Source of the DNA: Streptomyces sp. ST2-7A
Lineage (GTDB): Bacteria; Actinomycetota; Actinomycetes; Streptomycetales; Streptomycetaceae
Reading direction: 5' to 3'
DNA length: 64,000 bases
Assembly: GCF_021390475.1 (NCBI RefSeq)
Contig: NZ_JAJUWS010000015.1
Span: 1-64,000 of the forward strand
The notes under the pieces were generated by a model. The model worked only from the letters and a program-made list of their open reading frames with translations. It did not search any database and was not told the DNA's origin. Positions 16,418 through 27,026 of the stretch are shown piece by piece. The position numbers and the translations under genes are program-made. Position 1 is the stretch's first letter. Each line of letters begins with the position of its first letter.

Positions 16418-17299
16418 ATGGTGAGTGTCAGCGAGGTCGCCGTGCGGGACCACCTCACGGGTGTGCTGGCGGACCACGACGAGGAGATCGCCGACCGGTG
16501 GGTGCGGCTCCAGATCGAGCAGGGCGCGGTGGGGTCCAGCATCAGTGAGACCGAGTTGCGGGGAGAGGCCGACGCCCTGATCGCCGCCCTCCGCGCCGGT
16601 CTGGAGAGCGACCTCCCGGCGAACCGCGTCGTGACCTCGCACGAGGACCTGCGGGCCGCCGTGACGGACTTCTCCCTCCAGCGGGCCCGGCTGGGCACCG
16701 CCCCGACCGTGACCTCGCTGGCGGTCCTGTCGCTGAAGGAGGCACTGCTGGAGTCGGTGCAGCGCCGGGTGGCGGACACCGACGAACTGCTCGCCGTCGC
16801 GCTGACCGTCAACCGACTGCTGGACGCGGCCGGCGCCCTGAGCTTCGACATCTACGTCACCGGCCGCGAGGAGATCATCAGCCGTCAGAGCCGGCAGCTG
16901 ATGGAACTCTCCACCCCCGTCGTCCAGCTGTGGAAGCACGTGCTGGCCGTGCCGCTGATCGGCACCCTGGACACCACCCGTACCCAGGTGGTGATGGAGA
17001 ACCTGTTGGAGGCCATCCAGATCCACGAGGCACAGGTGGCCATCATCGACATCACCGGCGTCGCCGCCGTGGACACCTCGGTGGCCCAGCACCTCATGCA
17101 GACCGTGAACGCGGTCCGACTGATGGGGGCCGACTGCGTGATCAGCGGCATCCGACCGGCGATCGCCCAGACCATCGCCCAGCTCGGCATCGACCTCTCC
17201 ACCATCCTGACCCGCACCACCCTGGCCGACGCGCTCGCGGCGGCCGTCCGGATCACCGACGCCCCCGGCGTCTCCGGCGACCGCACGGCAGTCCGATGA
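16418..17299 (+). CDS. rsbR: RsbR-type stressosome scaffold (STAS) protein
   Basis: A 293-residue co-antagonist. The N-terminal all-helical RsbR sensor domain (about 10-165) is followed by a STAS domain (about 175-285). Two phosphorylatable Thr lie where RsbR proteins carry them: IIDITGVAAVD and LTRTTLADAL. RsbR and RsbS build the large stressosome that holds the RsbT kinase until stress. ATG 16418 with AAGGA is chosen; an ATG at 16373 would add 15 residues. First gene of a coupled rsbR-S-T-phosphatase-phosphatase operon; its stop overlaps rsbS by ATGA. Confidence 0.9.
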   Translation: MVSVSEVAVRDHLTGVLADHDEEIADRWVRLQIEQGAVGSSISETELRGEADALIAALRAGLESDLPANRVVTSHEDLRAAVTDFSLQRARLGTAPTVTSLAVLSLKEALLESVQRRVADTDELLAVALTVNRLLDAAGALSFDIYVTGREEIISRQSRQLMELSTPVVQLWKHVLAVPLIGTLDTTRTQVVMENLLEAIQIHEAQVAIIDITGVAAVDTSVAQHLMQTVNAVRLMGADCVISGIRPAIAQTIAQLGIDLSTILTRTTLADALAAAVRITDAPGVSGDRTAVR

Positions 17300-17694
17300 G
17301 CGCCCACGTGCCCGCCGGGGTTCCCATCCTGCGGCTGGGGGACATCCTGGTCACCGGCCTGCTGGACGAACTGGACGACAAGACCGCCAGGGCCTTCACC
17401 AACGAACTCACCGAGCGCATCGCCGCCGACGGTCCGGCCGGCGTACTCATCGACATCTCGCGCCTGGAGATCATCGACTCCTTCGTCGCCCGCACCCTCA
17501 GCGAGCTGACCACCACCGCGCGTCTGCTGGGCGCGCGGGTGGTGGTGGCGGGCATGCGCCCGCCGGTGGCCATCACGCTGGTGGAACTGGGGCTGGCGCT
17601 CGAGGGGGTCGAGACCGCCCTCACCGCCGAGCGGGGCATGCAGTCCCTCGGTTGGTACCACGGTTCGCAACCCCCGGAGAGGGGAACCCGGTGA
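17296..17694 (+). CDS. rsbS: RsbS-type STAS antagonist
   Basis: A 132-residue single STAS domain protein: VPILRLGDILVTGLLDEL at the start and the phosphorylation loop IDISRLEIIDSFVARTL, with the Ser just before RLEII matching the RsbT target. It forms the stressosome core with RsbR and sequesters RsbT when unphosphorylated. Both ends overlap the neighbours (ATGA and GTGA), giving fixed stoichiometry. Confidence 0.92.
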   Translation: MSAHVPAGVPILRLGDILVTGLLDELDDKTARAFTNELTERIAADGPAGVLIDISRLEIIDSFVARTLSELTTTARLLGARVVVAGMRPPVAITLVELGLALEGVETALTAERGMQSLGWYHGSQPPERGTR

Positions 17695-18197
17695 AGATGA
17701 CCGACGAGGTGGTCGCCCCGGGGCGTTCCCGTCCCGCGCCGCGTCAGGCGCCGGGCCCCACCGGCCGGTCCCACGGCATGTCGGGGGCCTCCCCCGGCAT
17801 GCCGTCCGTGCACGAGGTGCGCACGGAGGAGGATCTGCTGGTGGTGCGGCACGCGGTACGTGCCGCCACGCTCAACTGCGGTTTCAGTCTCATCGATCAG
17901 ACCCGGGTGGTCACCGCCGCCAGTGAGCTGGCACGGAACACCTACATCCACGGCGGCGGTGGCAGCATGGCCCTGGAACGCCTGAGCCGACACGGCCGCT
18001 CCGGGCTGCTGTTGGTGGCCCGGGACGAGGGCCCCGGCATCGCGGACGTGGAGCAGGCCCTGGAGGACGGGTACACGACGGGGGCCGGCCTGGGCCACGG
18101 ACTGGGCGGCGCTCGCCGCCTGATGCACGAGTTCCGCATCCACACCGAACCGGGGGTCGGCACCACCGTCAGTGCCATCCGCTGGACCGAGCGGTGA
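17691..18197 (+). CDS. rsbT: RsbT-type serine/threonine kinase
   Basis: A 168-residue GHKL-fold kinase that phosphorylates RsbR and RsbS and, once released, activates a downstream phosphatase. N-box SELARNTYIHGGGG, G1 DEGPGIAD and G2 GAGLGHGLGGARRL are intact. It is longer than usual RsbT (about 133) by a Pro/Gly-rich N-tail of about 35 residues, and translation from a later in-frame start is possible. GTG 17691 overlaps the rsbS stop and has a GAGAGGGG site. Confidence 0.9.
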   Translation: MKMTDEVVAPGRSRPAPRQAPGPTGRSHGMSGASPGMPSVHEVRTEEDLLVVRHAVRAATLNCGFSLIDQTRVVTAASELARNTYIHGGGGSMALERLSRHGRSGLLLVARDEGPGIADVEQALEDGYTTGAGLGHGLGGARRLMHEFRIHTEPGVGTTVSAIRWTER

Positions 18198-18201
18198 GCC
18201 G

Positions 18202-19209
18202 GTGCCCCAACCGCTCACCTCACAGATCCACATCGACCACGAGAGCTCCGTCCAGCACGCCGGGTCCGTGGCCAGAAAGACGGCCCTCTCCCTGGGATGG
18301 ACCGACGCGCTGTCCGAACAGGCGGCGGTGATCGCCGGGGAACTGGCCGGCAATCTCGTCAAGCACGCCTCCCGGGGCGTGGTCTACATCCAGCCGTTGC
18401 CGCCCGGCGACGCGATGGAGGTCGTCGCCGTCGACCGGGGACCCGGCATGGCCGATCTCGCGCTGTGCATGACCGACGGATACAGCACCGCGGGCACACT
18501 GGGCGGTGGGCTGGGGGCGGTCCGTCGGATCGCCCACGAGTTCACCATCCGCAGCGAGTGGGGAACGGGCACCGCGGTCTCCGCCCGGCTCTCCGCCGGC
18601 CACCGCCCGGCGGGCGACCCGGAGCTGGGGGCGATCTGTCTGCCGGCGGAGGGTGAGCGGGTCGGCGGTGATGCCTGGAGGGTCGACGAGACGGACGGGG
18701 TGCGAACCCTGGTGCTGGTCGACGCCCTCGGACACGGCGAGACGGCGGCCGAGGTGGCCCGGGCAGCGGTCCGTGTGCACCGTCGGGATCCCTACCGGCC
18801 GCTGCCGGAGGTGCTGACCGCCCTGAACAAGGGACTGCGCCACACCCGGGGCGCGGCCGTGGCCGTGTTGCGCACCCGGCCGGGCCGCGCCGAGTGGTGC
18901 GGCGTGGGCAACATCCGGTGCCGGGTGGTGTCGCCGGACGGGACCATCACCTCCGTCGCCTCCGGTCCGCCGGGTATCGTCGGCTGGAACATGCCCCGGC
19001 CGGTGGTGCGGCGCGTGGATCCGCCGCGCGGATCGACGGTCGTGCTGCACAGTGACGGCATCGACGAGCGTTGGACCAGGACCCCGTCGCCCTTCCTCCT
19101 GCGCCTGCCGCCGCCGCTGCTGGCGGCGGCCCTGACCCACGCCCACCGCATCGCCCGTGACGACAGCACGGTGCTGACCCTCGGGACACGAAGAGTCCAT
19201 GACCTCTGA
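18202..19209 (+). CDS. HATPase-RsbX-like phosphatase fusion
   Basis: A 335-residue bifunctional signalling protein. The N-terminal half (about 1-130) is a second RsbT/RsbW-like ATPase domain: GELAGNLVKHAS (N-box), DRGPGMAD and TLGGGLGAVRRIAHEF. The C-terminal half (about 145-330) is a SpoIIE/PP2C phosphatase with VGGDAWRV, VDALGHGE and HSDGIDE, resembling RsbX, which resets RsbR/RsbS by dephosphorylation. The GTG start at 18202, 5 bases after rsbT, is taken; an ATG at 18172 inside rsbT is an alternative. Kinase and phosphatase in one chain could act in opposite directions on the stressosome. Confidence 0.85.
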   Translation: MPQPLTSQIHIDHESSVQHAGSVARKTALSLGWTDALSEQAAVIAGELAGNLVKHASRGVVYIQPLPPGDAMEVVAVDRGPGMADLALCMTDGYSTAGTLGGGLGAVRRIAHEFTIRSEWGTGTAVSARLSAGHRPAGDPELGAICLPAEGERVGGDAWRVDETDGVRTLVLVDALGHGETAAEVARAAVRVHRRDPYRPLPEVLTALNKGLRHTRGAAVAVLRTRPGRAEWCGVGNIRCRVVSPDGTITSVASGPPGIVGWNMPRPVVRRVDPPRGSTVVLHSDGIDERWTRTPSPFLLRLPPPLLAAALTHAHRIARDDSTVLTLGTRRVHDL

Positions 19210-20515
19210 GACCGGCCGTCACCGCGCCCCGGACCGGCTGCGGCGCGCGGTGCGCCGCCTCGCGCTGGACCACCGGCTGCCCGTGGAGACGCGGGCCCGG
19301 CTGGTGCTGTCCGTGACCGCGTCGGCCCGCGGGGAGTTCGCCGCCCGACGGTGCGTGCGGTTGAGTTCCTCGGTGGAACGGGAGGCGGACGACCGTCCCG
19401 GACTGTTGGTCGTCGGTTGCCGACCGGCCGGCACCGGGCGACGGTTGAACACCGAGGACCTGCCGCTGCCGGCCGAGGAGGGGTCCGACGGGGCGCTGAC
19501 CTGGCGGATCCCGCTGCCGCGGACCCCCGACGGAACGGCGGACGCCGATTCCTCGGACGGCGAAGCGGTGGAGGAGGAACTCCTCGCGGTCCTGGGACGG
19601 ATGGACACGCTGGCCGCCGCGCGCCGGGACCTGGAGTACGAACTCGCCGAGACCAACCGGGGCGTGCTCGCGCTCTACGTCCAGTTGGAGGAACGGGACG
19701 AGCGGTTGCGGACCGCACACGGCCAGATCCTGCGGGAACTGGAGGACGCGTTGCGTCCGCCGCCCCTGGAACTGCCGGGGCTGGAACTGGCGGTGCACTA
19801 CGAGCCCGCCGGGACCGACGCCCCCACCGGCGGGGACCTGTACGACTGGTTCGCCCTGCCGGACGGTTCGGTGCACATCACGGTGGTCGACGCGCTCGGA
19901 CACGGTGTGACGAGCACCCGCAGCGCGCTGACGGTGACCCACGCGGTGCGCACCCTCGCCCTCGAAGGGCACCCCCTGGAGTCGATCGTGGCGCGCACCG
20001 ACGAGGTGCTGCTGCCGCTGGACCGGAACCTGATGGCGACGGTGTTGCTGGCCCGGATCCATCTGCGCGCCGGTGTACTGGAGTTGGCCAACGGCAGTCA
20101 CCCACCGGCGCTGCTGGTGCGGGGGGACGGCACGGCGGAGTACCTGGAGGTGCCCGGCCGGGGCATCGGTTTCCCGCTGCCGGGCAGCGAACGGCTGCTG
20201 CGGGTCCCGGTGGCGCCGGGTGATCTGGTGATGCTCTACACCGACGGTCTGACCGAGAGCCGCCGGGACCCGCGCGAGGGCGAGATCCGGTTGATGGAGT
20301 CGGTCCGCAAGCACGCCCGGCGCCCGTTGGAGGAGCTTCCGGGCGCGGTGGCGGAGGACATGCACACCGTGGTCCTGCATCCGGACGACACCCTCGCGCT
20401 GGCGGTGCGGATCCCCCCGGCCGAGCCGGTCGGGCCGGCGGCGGCCGCGGAGGGGACGATCGGCCGGGAGGCGGCCGCGATCGCGCTCCGAGGAACCTCC
20501 GGGGCCCACCGATGA
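19199..20515 (+). CDS. RsbU-like SpoIIE phosphatase
   Basis: A 438-residue protein. The N-terminal about 120 residues resemble a degenerate ATPase-like or sensor region; a coiled coil follows (about 120-185: RRDLEYELAETNRGVLALY), then a full SpoIIE phosphatase (about 195-405) with TGGDLYDW, VDALGHGVTSTRS and YTDGLTES. Coiled coil plus SpoIIE is the arrangement of RsbU, the phosphatase switched on by RsbT. The ATG overlaps the preceding gene by 11 bases. Last gene of the rsb operon; the partner anti-sigma system must lie elsewhere. Confidence 0.87.
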   Translation: MTSETGRHRAPDRLRRAVRRLALDHRLPVETRARLVLSVTASARGEFAARRCVRLSSSVEREADDRPGLLVVGCRPAGTGRRLNTEDLPLPAEEGSDGALTWRIPLPRTPDGTADADSSDGEAVEEELLAVLGRMDTLAAARRDLEYELAETNRGVLALYVQLEERDERLRTAHGQILRELEDALRPPPLELPGLELAVHYEPAGTDAPTGGDLYDWFALPDGSVHITVVDALGHGVTSTRSALTVTHAVRTLALEGHPLESIVARTDEVLLPLDRNLMATVLLARIHLRAGVLELANGSHPPALLVRGDGTAEYLEVPGRGIGFPLPGSERLLRVPVAPGDLVMLYTDGLTESRRDPREGEIRLMESVRKHARRPLEELPGAVAEDMHTVVLHPDDTLALAVRIPPAEPVGPAAAAEGTIGREAAAIALRGTSGAHR

Positions 20516-20616
20516 GTACCGGGACCGGTGGGACGGACCGGGCCCCGGAGTCGAAACCGGATGCCGGGACGCGACGCGTTTACAGCTTCGACGGGACGTT
20601 GTAGCCTGCCGGACCA

Positions 20617-20630
20617 TGGGAGCGCTCCCA
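20617..20630. promoter_or_regulatory. CebR-type operator
   Basis: A perfect 14-bp palindrome TGGGAGCGCTCCCA, the known binding site of the cellobiose-responsive LacI-family repressor CebR in Streptomyces. It lies 75 bp upstream of the cellulase gene. Confidence 0.85.
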
Positions 20631-20704
20631 TCGCCACCTGTCACCGCGCCCTGTCTCGCATCGGGCCGGTCGACTCCCCCACGGGAAAGATGCGGAGTAG
20701 CGAA

Positions 20705-22144
20705 GTGATCAACAAGAGCCGTAGGCACCACCGGCCCCGACGCAAACGCCTCGGGGCACTCGTCGGCGGGGTGGTCGCCGCTCTGGCGGGCGGCCTGCTG
20801 TTCGCCATGCCGCAACAGGCGTCCGCCGAACTGCCGTCCGGCACCAACTTCTACCGGGACCCCGATTCCCAGGTGGCGCGCTGGACCGCCGCCAACCAGG
20901 GCGACCCCCGACAGCCGCTGATCAGCCGGGTCATCGGTGAACGCGCCCAGGGGATCTGGTTCGCCTACTACAGCCCCTCCACCGTCACGTCGGATGTGCG
21001 GGCCGTCACCGGCCCGGCAGCCGCCGCGGGACAGGTCCCGGTGCTGGTGGCCTATCAGATGCCGAACCGCGACTGCGGCGGCGCCTCGGCCGGTGGCGCA
21101 CCGAACCTGGCCGCGTACGACCGCTGGATCGACGGCTTCGCCGCCGGTCTGGGCAACAGGCCGGTCGTGGTGATCCTCGAACCGGACGCGCTGGCCCTGG
21201 TCCACTGCCTGAGCGCGCAGGAGCGGGCCGCCCGTTACGCCTCGCTCTCCCGGGCCGGCCAGGTCATCCGCTCGGCCAACCCCTCCGCCCGGGTCTACTA
21301 CGACGCCGGCCACTCCTCGTGGCACAGCCCCGCCGTGATGGCCGAGCGCCTGCGCGCCGCCGGGGTGGTGCAGAACGGGAACGGCATCTTCAGCAACACC
21401 TCCAACTTCCGGGCGACCCCGGACGAGGTGGCCTTCACCAAGAACGTGTTGAACCATCTGGGCGGCTCCGGACTGGGCGCCGTCATCGACACCAGCCGCA
21501 ACGGCCTGGGGCCGACGGCCGACAGCGAGTGGTGCGATCCGCGCGGTCGCGGGGTGGGTATCGCCCCCACCGCGAACACCGGTGACCCGCAGATCCACGC
21601 CTACTTCTGGATCAAGCCGCCGGGTGAGGTGGACGGCTGTGCCGGGCCGGCCGGTCAGTTCAACCCCGACATCGCCCACGAACTGGCCCAGAACGCCCGG
21701 GACGGGGGGCCGGGCGGCACCACGGGGGGCACGACCTCCGGCACCACCTCGGGAACCACGTCGGGTGGCACCTCCGGCACCACGGCGGGCACGTCCGCGG
21801 GTTCCTCCGACGGGGGCACCACCTCGGGCAGCGGCGGCAACCCCGGGGGCGGTTGCGCCGCGGAGTACCGGGTGCCCAACCAGTGGTCCGGCGGCTTCAC
21901 CGGCGAGGTGGCCATCTCCTGCTCGGGCGCGTCGCTCAACGGCTGGACCGTCTCCTGGACCTTCCCCGGCGACCAGCGGCTGACCAACGCGTGGAACGCC
22001 GAGTGCTCCCAGCAGGGCAACCGGGTGACCTGCTCCAACGTCGACTGGAACCGTTCGGTGCCGGACGGCGGTTCGGTGACGCTGGGCTTCAACGCCGGTG
22101 GCAGCGGCCAGAACTCCCGTCCGACCAACCTCACCGTGGCCTGA
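20705..22144 (+). CDS. Secreted GH6 cellulase with CBM2
   Basis: Extracellular beta-1,4-glucanase (endoglucanase or cellobiohydrolase) of 479 residues. Signal peptide with a very basic N-region (KSRRHHRPRRKR) and cleavage after QQASA; GH6 domain about 40-335 with both signatures, YQMPNRDCGG and VVILEPDALA, carrying the catalytic Asp residues; a Gly/Thr/Ser linker (about 340-380); and a C-terminal family 2 cellulose-binding module with paired Cys and conserved Trp (NQWSGGFTGEV, LNGWTVSWTF). GTG 20705 with GGAG is used; an ATG five codons earlier also has a ribosome-site-like sequence. Controlled by the CebR box just upstream. Confidence 0.95.
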   Translation: MINKSRRHHRPRRKRLGALVGGVVAALAGGLLFAMPQQASAELPSGTNFYRDPDSQVARWTAANQGDPRQPLISRVIGERAQGIWFAYYSPSTVTSDVRAVTGPAAAAGQVPVLVAYQMPNRDCGGASAGGAPNLAAYDRWIDGFAAGLGNRPVVVILEPDALALVHCLSAQERAARYASLSRAGQVIRSANPSARVYYDAGHSSWHSPAVMAERLRAAGVVQNGNGIFSNTSNFRATPDEVAFTKNVLNHLGGSGLGAVIDTSRNGLGPTADSEWCDPRGRGVGIAPTANTGDPQIHAYFWIKPPGEVDGCAGPAGQFNPDIAHELAQNARDGGPGGTTGGTTSGTTSGTTSGGTSGTTAGTSAGSSDGGTTSGSGGNPGGGCAAEYRVPNQWSGGFTGEVAISCSGASLNGWTVSWTFPGDQRLTNAWNAECSQQGNRVTCSNVDWNRSVPDGGSVTLGFNAGGSGQNSRPTNLTVA

Positions 22145-22167
22145 GTCGATCCGTGCGGTGGCGCGGG

Positions 22168-22200
22168 GCCGCCGGTCCGCCTCCGGGGCGGACCGGCGGC
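22168..22200 (+). terminator. Terminator after cellulase
   Basis: A perfect 14-bp stem with a 5-nt loop starts 24 bases after the stop. Confidence 0.85.
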
Positions 22201-22324
22201 TTCCCCACGACCCCGGGCGTCGGCCCTCCCGACCCGACCCGTGATCGTCGCCCCGGGAGGGATGACGTCCGACGGGTCGGGTCGGGCGGGACCCCGTGCG
22301 GTAAGGGCCGCTCCGGGACGTGGC

Positions 22325-22363
22325 GGGCGGGCCGACGGGGGCCGGTGTCCCGTCGGCCCGCCC
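22325..22363. terminator. Hairpin between cellulase and beta-glucosidase
   Basis: A perfect 15-bp stem with a 9-nt loop, in the 337-bp gap between convergent genes. Confidence 0.65.
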
Positions 22364-22382
22364 GGCGCGGGAGTGGTCCGCC

Positions 22383-22420
22383 GGGACCGGGGGCGCGGTG
22401 GACACCGCGCCCCCGGTCCC
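22383..22420 (-). terminator. Terminator after beta-glucosidase operon
   Basis: An 18-bp perfect inverted repeat with a two-base centre, 61 bases beyond the GH1 stop. It likely ends the long minus-strand transport operon. Confidence 0.75.
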
Positions 22421-22481
22421 GTGCCACCACACGCCGCCCCTCCCCGGGCCGTTCCCGGCCGGGGTCCGTGGACGGAACGAC

Positions 22482-23896
<1,415 letters not shown>

Positions 23897-23900
<4 letters not shown>

Positions 23901-24949
23901 GAGACTCCAGATCCGTGGTGGGTGTGCAGCAGGCAGGCGACGGAACGGGACGGGGCCGTCCCGTTCGGGGGGTGGCCGGGGTGCTCCGACCGGTCGTCCG
24001 CCCGGGACGGGGGAAGCAGCCGGGGGGTCTCCCGGTCGCAGGGTTCGAAGGCGCGCGGGCAGCGGGGATGGAAGGCACATCCGCTCGGCATCGCGCGCAG
24101 GTCCGGTGGTGATCCCGGGATGCCGGTCAACTCCCGGCGCGGGCCGTGCAGGGCGGGGAAGGAGTGCAGCAGGCCGTGGCTGTAGGGATGGTGTGCCTCG
24201 CGGTACAGGTCACGGGCCGGGGCCTGCTCGACGATCCGGCCGCCGTACATGATGGCGATCCGGTCGGAGAACTCCACCAGCAGGGACAGGTCGTGGGTGA
24301 TGAAGACCACCGAGAAGCCCAGGCGGTCGCGCAGGTCGGCCAGTCGGGTGAGGATCTGGCGCTGCATCACCACATCCAGGGCGGTGGTGGGCTCGTCGAG
24401 GATGACGATCTCGGGATCCAGGGCGAGCGCCATCGCGATCATCACGCGCTGCCGCATCCCGCCGGAGAGCTGGTGCGGGTAGCCGGAGAGGCGGTCGGCG
24501 GGGATGCCGACCAGGTGGAGCAGTTCGACGGCCTTCTCCGTACGGGCGGCCCGGCCCATGCCCGGCCGGTGGGCGGCCAGCACGTCCGTGAGCTGGCTGC
24601 GGATGGAGTGCACGGGGTTGAGGGAGTTCATCGCCCCCTGGAAGACCAGGGAGATCTCCTTCCACCGGAAGGCCCGCAGCTCGCGGTCGGTGAGGTCGAG
24701 GATCTCGGTGACCGAACCGTCCCGCGCGTGGTGGCGCACCTCTCCCCCGGTGATCACGCCGGGGGGCGGGAGCAGCCGGGTGACGGCGTAGGCGAGAGTG
24801 GACTTGCCGGAGCCGGACTCGCCGGCGAGGCCGAGGATCTCGCCGCGCCGCAGGGTGATGTCGATGCCGGTCAGGGCGTGTACGGCGGAGTCGCCGAGGC
24901 CGTAGTCCACGTGCAGGTCGCGGACCTCCAGGACGGGGGGTTGGCTCAT
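23897..24949 (-). CDS. ABC importer ATPase, DppD/OppD type
   Basis: A 350-residue ATPase: Walker [11 protein letters not shown]-loop VFQGAMNSLNP, signature LSGGMRQR, Walker B VILDEPT and the switch His in FITHD. The C-terminal oligopeptide/dipeptide extension has GCAFHPRCPRAFEPC, whose Cys residues may hold an iron-sulphur cluster as in related OppD proteins. The start overlaps the stop of the permease gene (ATGA). With the second ATPase and two permeases it energises uptake; in this locus the cargo is probably beta-glucan oligosaccharide. Confidence 0.92.
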
Positions 24950-26043
24950 CGGTGGGACTCCTCGGACGGACGGGGTCGGTCCGCCGATCCGCCCGGCGCG
25001 GTGTCCGTCGCGGGAACCGGCGGGTCGGCGGGGCCGGTGGGCGGGGTCGGGTCGGTGGGCTTCCCGGTCCCGGCCGGTTCGGCGGTCGATCGGTCGGAGC
25101 GGACCACCGGGGTGAAGCCGATCCGCATCCGCACCTTCCGGTCGCGGGCCCCGGCGGTGCGCAGACGGGGGTTGATGAACTCGTCGATGCCGAAGTTGAT
25201 CAGGGCCAGGGCCGTGCCCAGCAGCGCGATGCACAGGCCGGCCGGGACGAACCACCACCAGGCGCCCTGGGCGAGCGCCTGGTTGCTCTGCGCCCAGAAC
25301 AGGACGGTGCCCCAGTTCCAGTGCGAGATGTCGGCGACGCCGATGAAGGCGAGGGTGATGTTGGAGAGCACCGCGAAGATGACGGTGCCGATGAAGCCGG
25401 AGGCGATGACGGCCGTGAGGTTGGGCAGCAGTTCGAAGACGATGATCCGCCAGGTCGACTCGCCGGTGGCCCGGGCCGCCTGCACCCAGTCCCGGTTGCG
25501 CAGCGAGAGGGTCTGGGCCCGCAGGACCCGCGCTCCCCAGGCCCAACCGGTCAGGCCGATGACGGCGGCGATCGCCAGGTCGCTGCTGTCGGGCAGGAAG
25601 CTCGCGATGATGATGATCAGCGGCAGGCCGGGCAGGACCAGGAAGACGTTGCTGACCGAGGAGAGCACGTCGTCGCCCGCGCCGCCGAGGTAGCCGGCGG
25701 TGACCCCGACCAGGACCGAGAGCACGCTCGCGATCAGGGCGGCGGTGAAGCCGACGACCAGGACTCCCCGGGTGCCGACCAGGATCTGGGAGAAGATGTC
25801 TTGGCCGGTCTGGGTGGTCCCGAAGGGGTGTGTCCACGAAGGGGGTTGGAGGATCTCCGGGCCCCGGGCGGAGGGGTCGTGGGGGGCGATCCAGGGACCG
25901 GCGACCGCGATGAGCACGAAGACCCCGATGATCGTCAGACCGATCAGTGTCTTGCGGTTGCGCAGGAAGCGCAGCCGGTCCCGGCGCGGGGCGGGGGCCG
26001 GGGCGGTGTTCGCCTGCGCGGTGGCGGCGGGTTGCACGCCCAT
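24946..26043 (-). CDS. ABC importer permease, DppC type
   Basis: A 365-residue inner-membrane permease with a long Ala/Pro N-tail, six membrane segments (first about 38-60) and the coupling-loop motif ARATGESTWRIIVFE. WTHPFGTTQTGQDIFS is typical of DppC/OppC proteins. The last about 75 residues are a Pro/Thr-rich cytosolic tail beyond the family's usual end (about 290 residues). It starts 2 bp after the preceding permease. Confidence 0.92.
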   Translation of the reverse strand: MGVQPAATAQANTAPAPAPRRDRLRFLRNRKTLIGLTIIGVFVLIAVAGPWIAPHDPSARGPEILQPPSWTHPFGTTQTGQDIFSQILVGTRGVLVVGFTAALIASVLSVLVGVTAGYLGGAGDDVLSSVSNVFLVLPGLPLIIIIASFLPDSSDLAIAAVIGLTGWAWGARVLRAQTLSLRNRDWVQAARATGESTWRIIVFELLPNLTAVIASGFIGTVIFAVLSNITLAFIGVADISHWNWGTVLFWAQSNQALAQGAWWWFVPAGLCIALLGTALALINFGIDEFINPRLRTAGARDRKVRMRIGFTPVVRSDRSTAEPAGTGKPTDPTPPTGPADPPVPATDTAPGGSADRPRPSEESHR

Positions 26044-26045
26044 GG

Positions 26046-27026
26046 TCAGGCCTCCCGTCGAGTGCGTGGGTCGAGCAGGAGATAGGCCACGTCGGCCAGC
26101 AGGTTGGCCACCAGGACGGCCAGCGTGATGATGAGGAAGACCCCCTGCATCAGCGGGTAGTCGTTGGCGGCGACGGCCTGGAAGAGGACGTAACCGATGC
26201 CGGGGTAGGAGAAGACCATCTCCACCAGCAGGGTGCCGCCGACGATGAAGCCCAGCGAGAGGGCGAAGTTGGAGATGTTCGGCAGGATCGCGTTGCGTGC
26301 CGCGTAGGCGTACATGACCCGGCGCTCGGAGAGTCCCTTGGCCTGCCCCACCAGGACGTAGTCCTCGGAGGAGACGGTCACCATCATGTTGCGCATGCCG
26401 AGGATCCAACCGGCGACCGCGCTGACCACGATCGTGATGCCGGGGAGGATGCCGTGGTACAGCGCGCTGCCGATGAACTCGAGGCCGAACGAGGGCACCA
26501 GGGAGTTGTCGAAGCCCCCGGAGGCGGGGAAGACCGGCCACTGCACCGCGAACACCGCGATCGCGATCAGCCCGAGCCAGAAGTAGGGGATGGACGAGAA
26601 GAAGGTGGTCAGCGGCAGCATGCCGTCCAGCCAGGAGCCCCGACGCCAACCGGCGTGGATACCGATGGCGGTGCCCAGCACGAACGCGAGCAGGGTGGTG
26701 ATGCCCATCAGGGCGAGGGTCCACGGCAGGCTCTGGGCCAGGATCTCGGAGACCCCGGTGGGGAAGTAGGTGAAGGAGGTGCCGAGGTCACCGGTGAAGA
26801 TGTTGCCCAGGTAGTCGAGGTACTGCTGCCAGGTCGAACGTTCCTCGTCCAGGCCGAAGAGGGTGCGCAGCGAGTCGATGGCCCGACTGCTGAGCTGTCC
26901 CTGGAACCGGTTGATCAGGGACTGCACCGGGTCACCCGGCATCAGGCGCGGGATGAGGAAGTTGATGGTGATGGCGGCCCAGGCGGTGAGCAGGTAGAAC
27001 GCCAGGCGCTGGAGGACGAACTTCAC
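26046..27026 (-). CDS. ABC importer permease, DppB type
   Basis: A 326-residue permease with six membrane segments. Family landmarks: [12 protein letters not shown] at the N-terminus, DLGTSFTY and the coupling-loop sequence [19 protein letters not shown] start at 27026 overlaps the stop of the upstream ATPase gene (GTGA). It pairs with the DppC-type permease to form the channel. Confidence 0.92.
   Translation of the reverse strand: MKFVLQRLAFYLLTAWAAITINFLIPRLMPGDPVQSLINRFQGQLSSRAIDSLRTLFGLDEERSTWQQYLDYLGNIFTGDLGTSFTYFPTGVSEILAQSLPWTLALMGITTLLAFVLGTAIGIHAGWRRGSWLDGMLPLTTFFSSIPYFWLGLIAIAVFAVQWPVFPASGGFDNSLVPSFGLEFIGSALYHGILPGITIVVSAVAGWILGMRNMMVTVSSEDYVLVGQAKGLSERRVMYAYAARNAILPNISNFALSLGFIVGGTLLVEMVFSYPGIGYVLFQAVAANDYPLMQGVFLIITLAVLVANLLADVAYLLLDPRTRREA

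Noticed and set aside
18947..22432. Open frame of 1161 codons on the minus strand
   Set aside because: It is a shadow of the phosphatase genes and GH6 cellulase on the plus strand, with no domain and composition expected from complementing high-GC codons.
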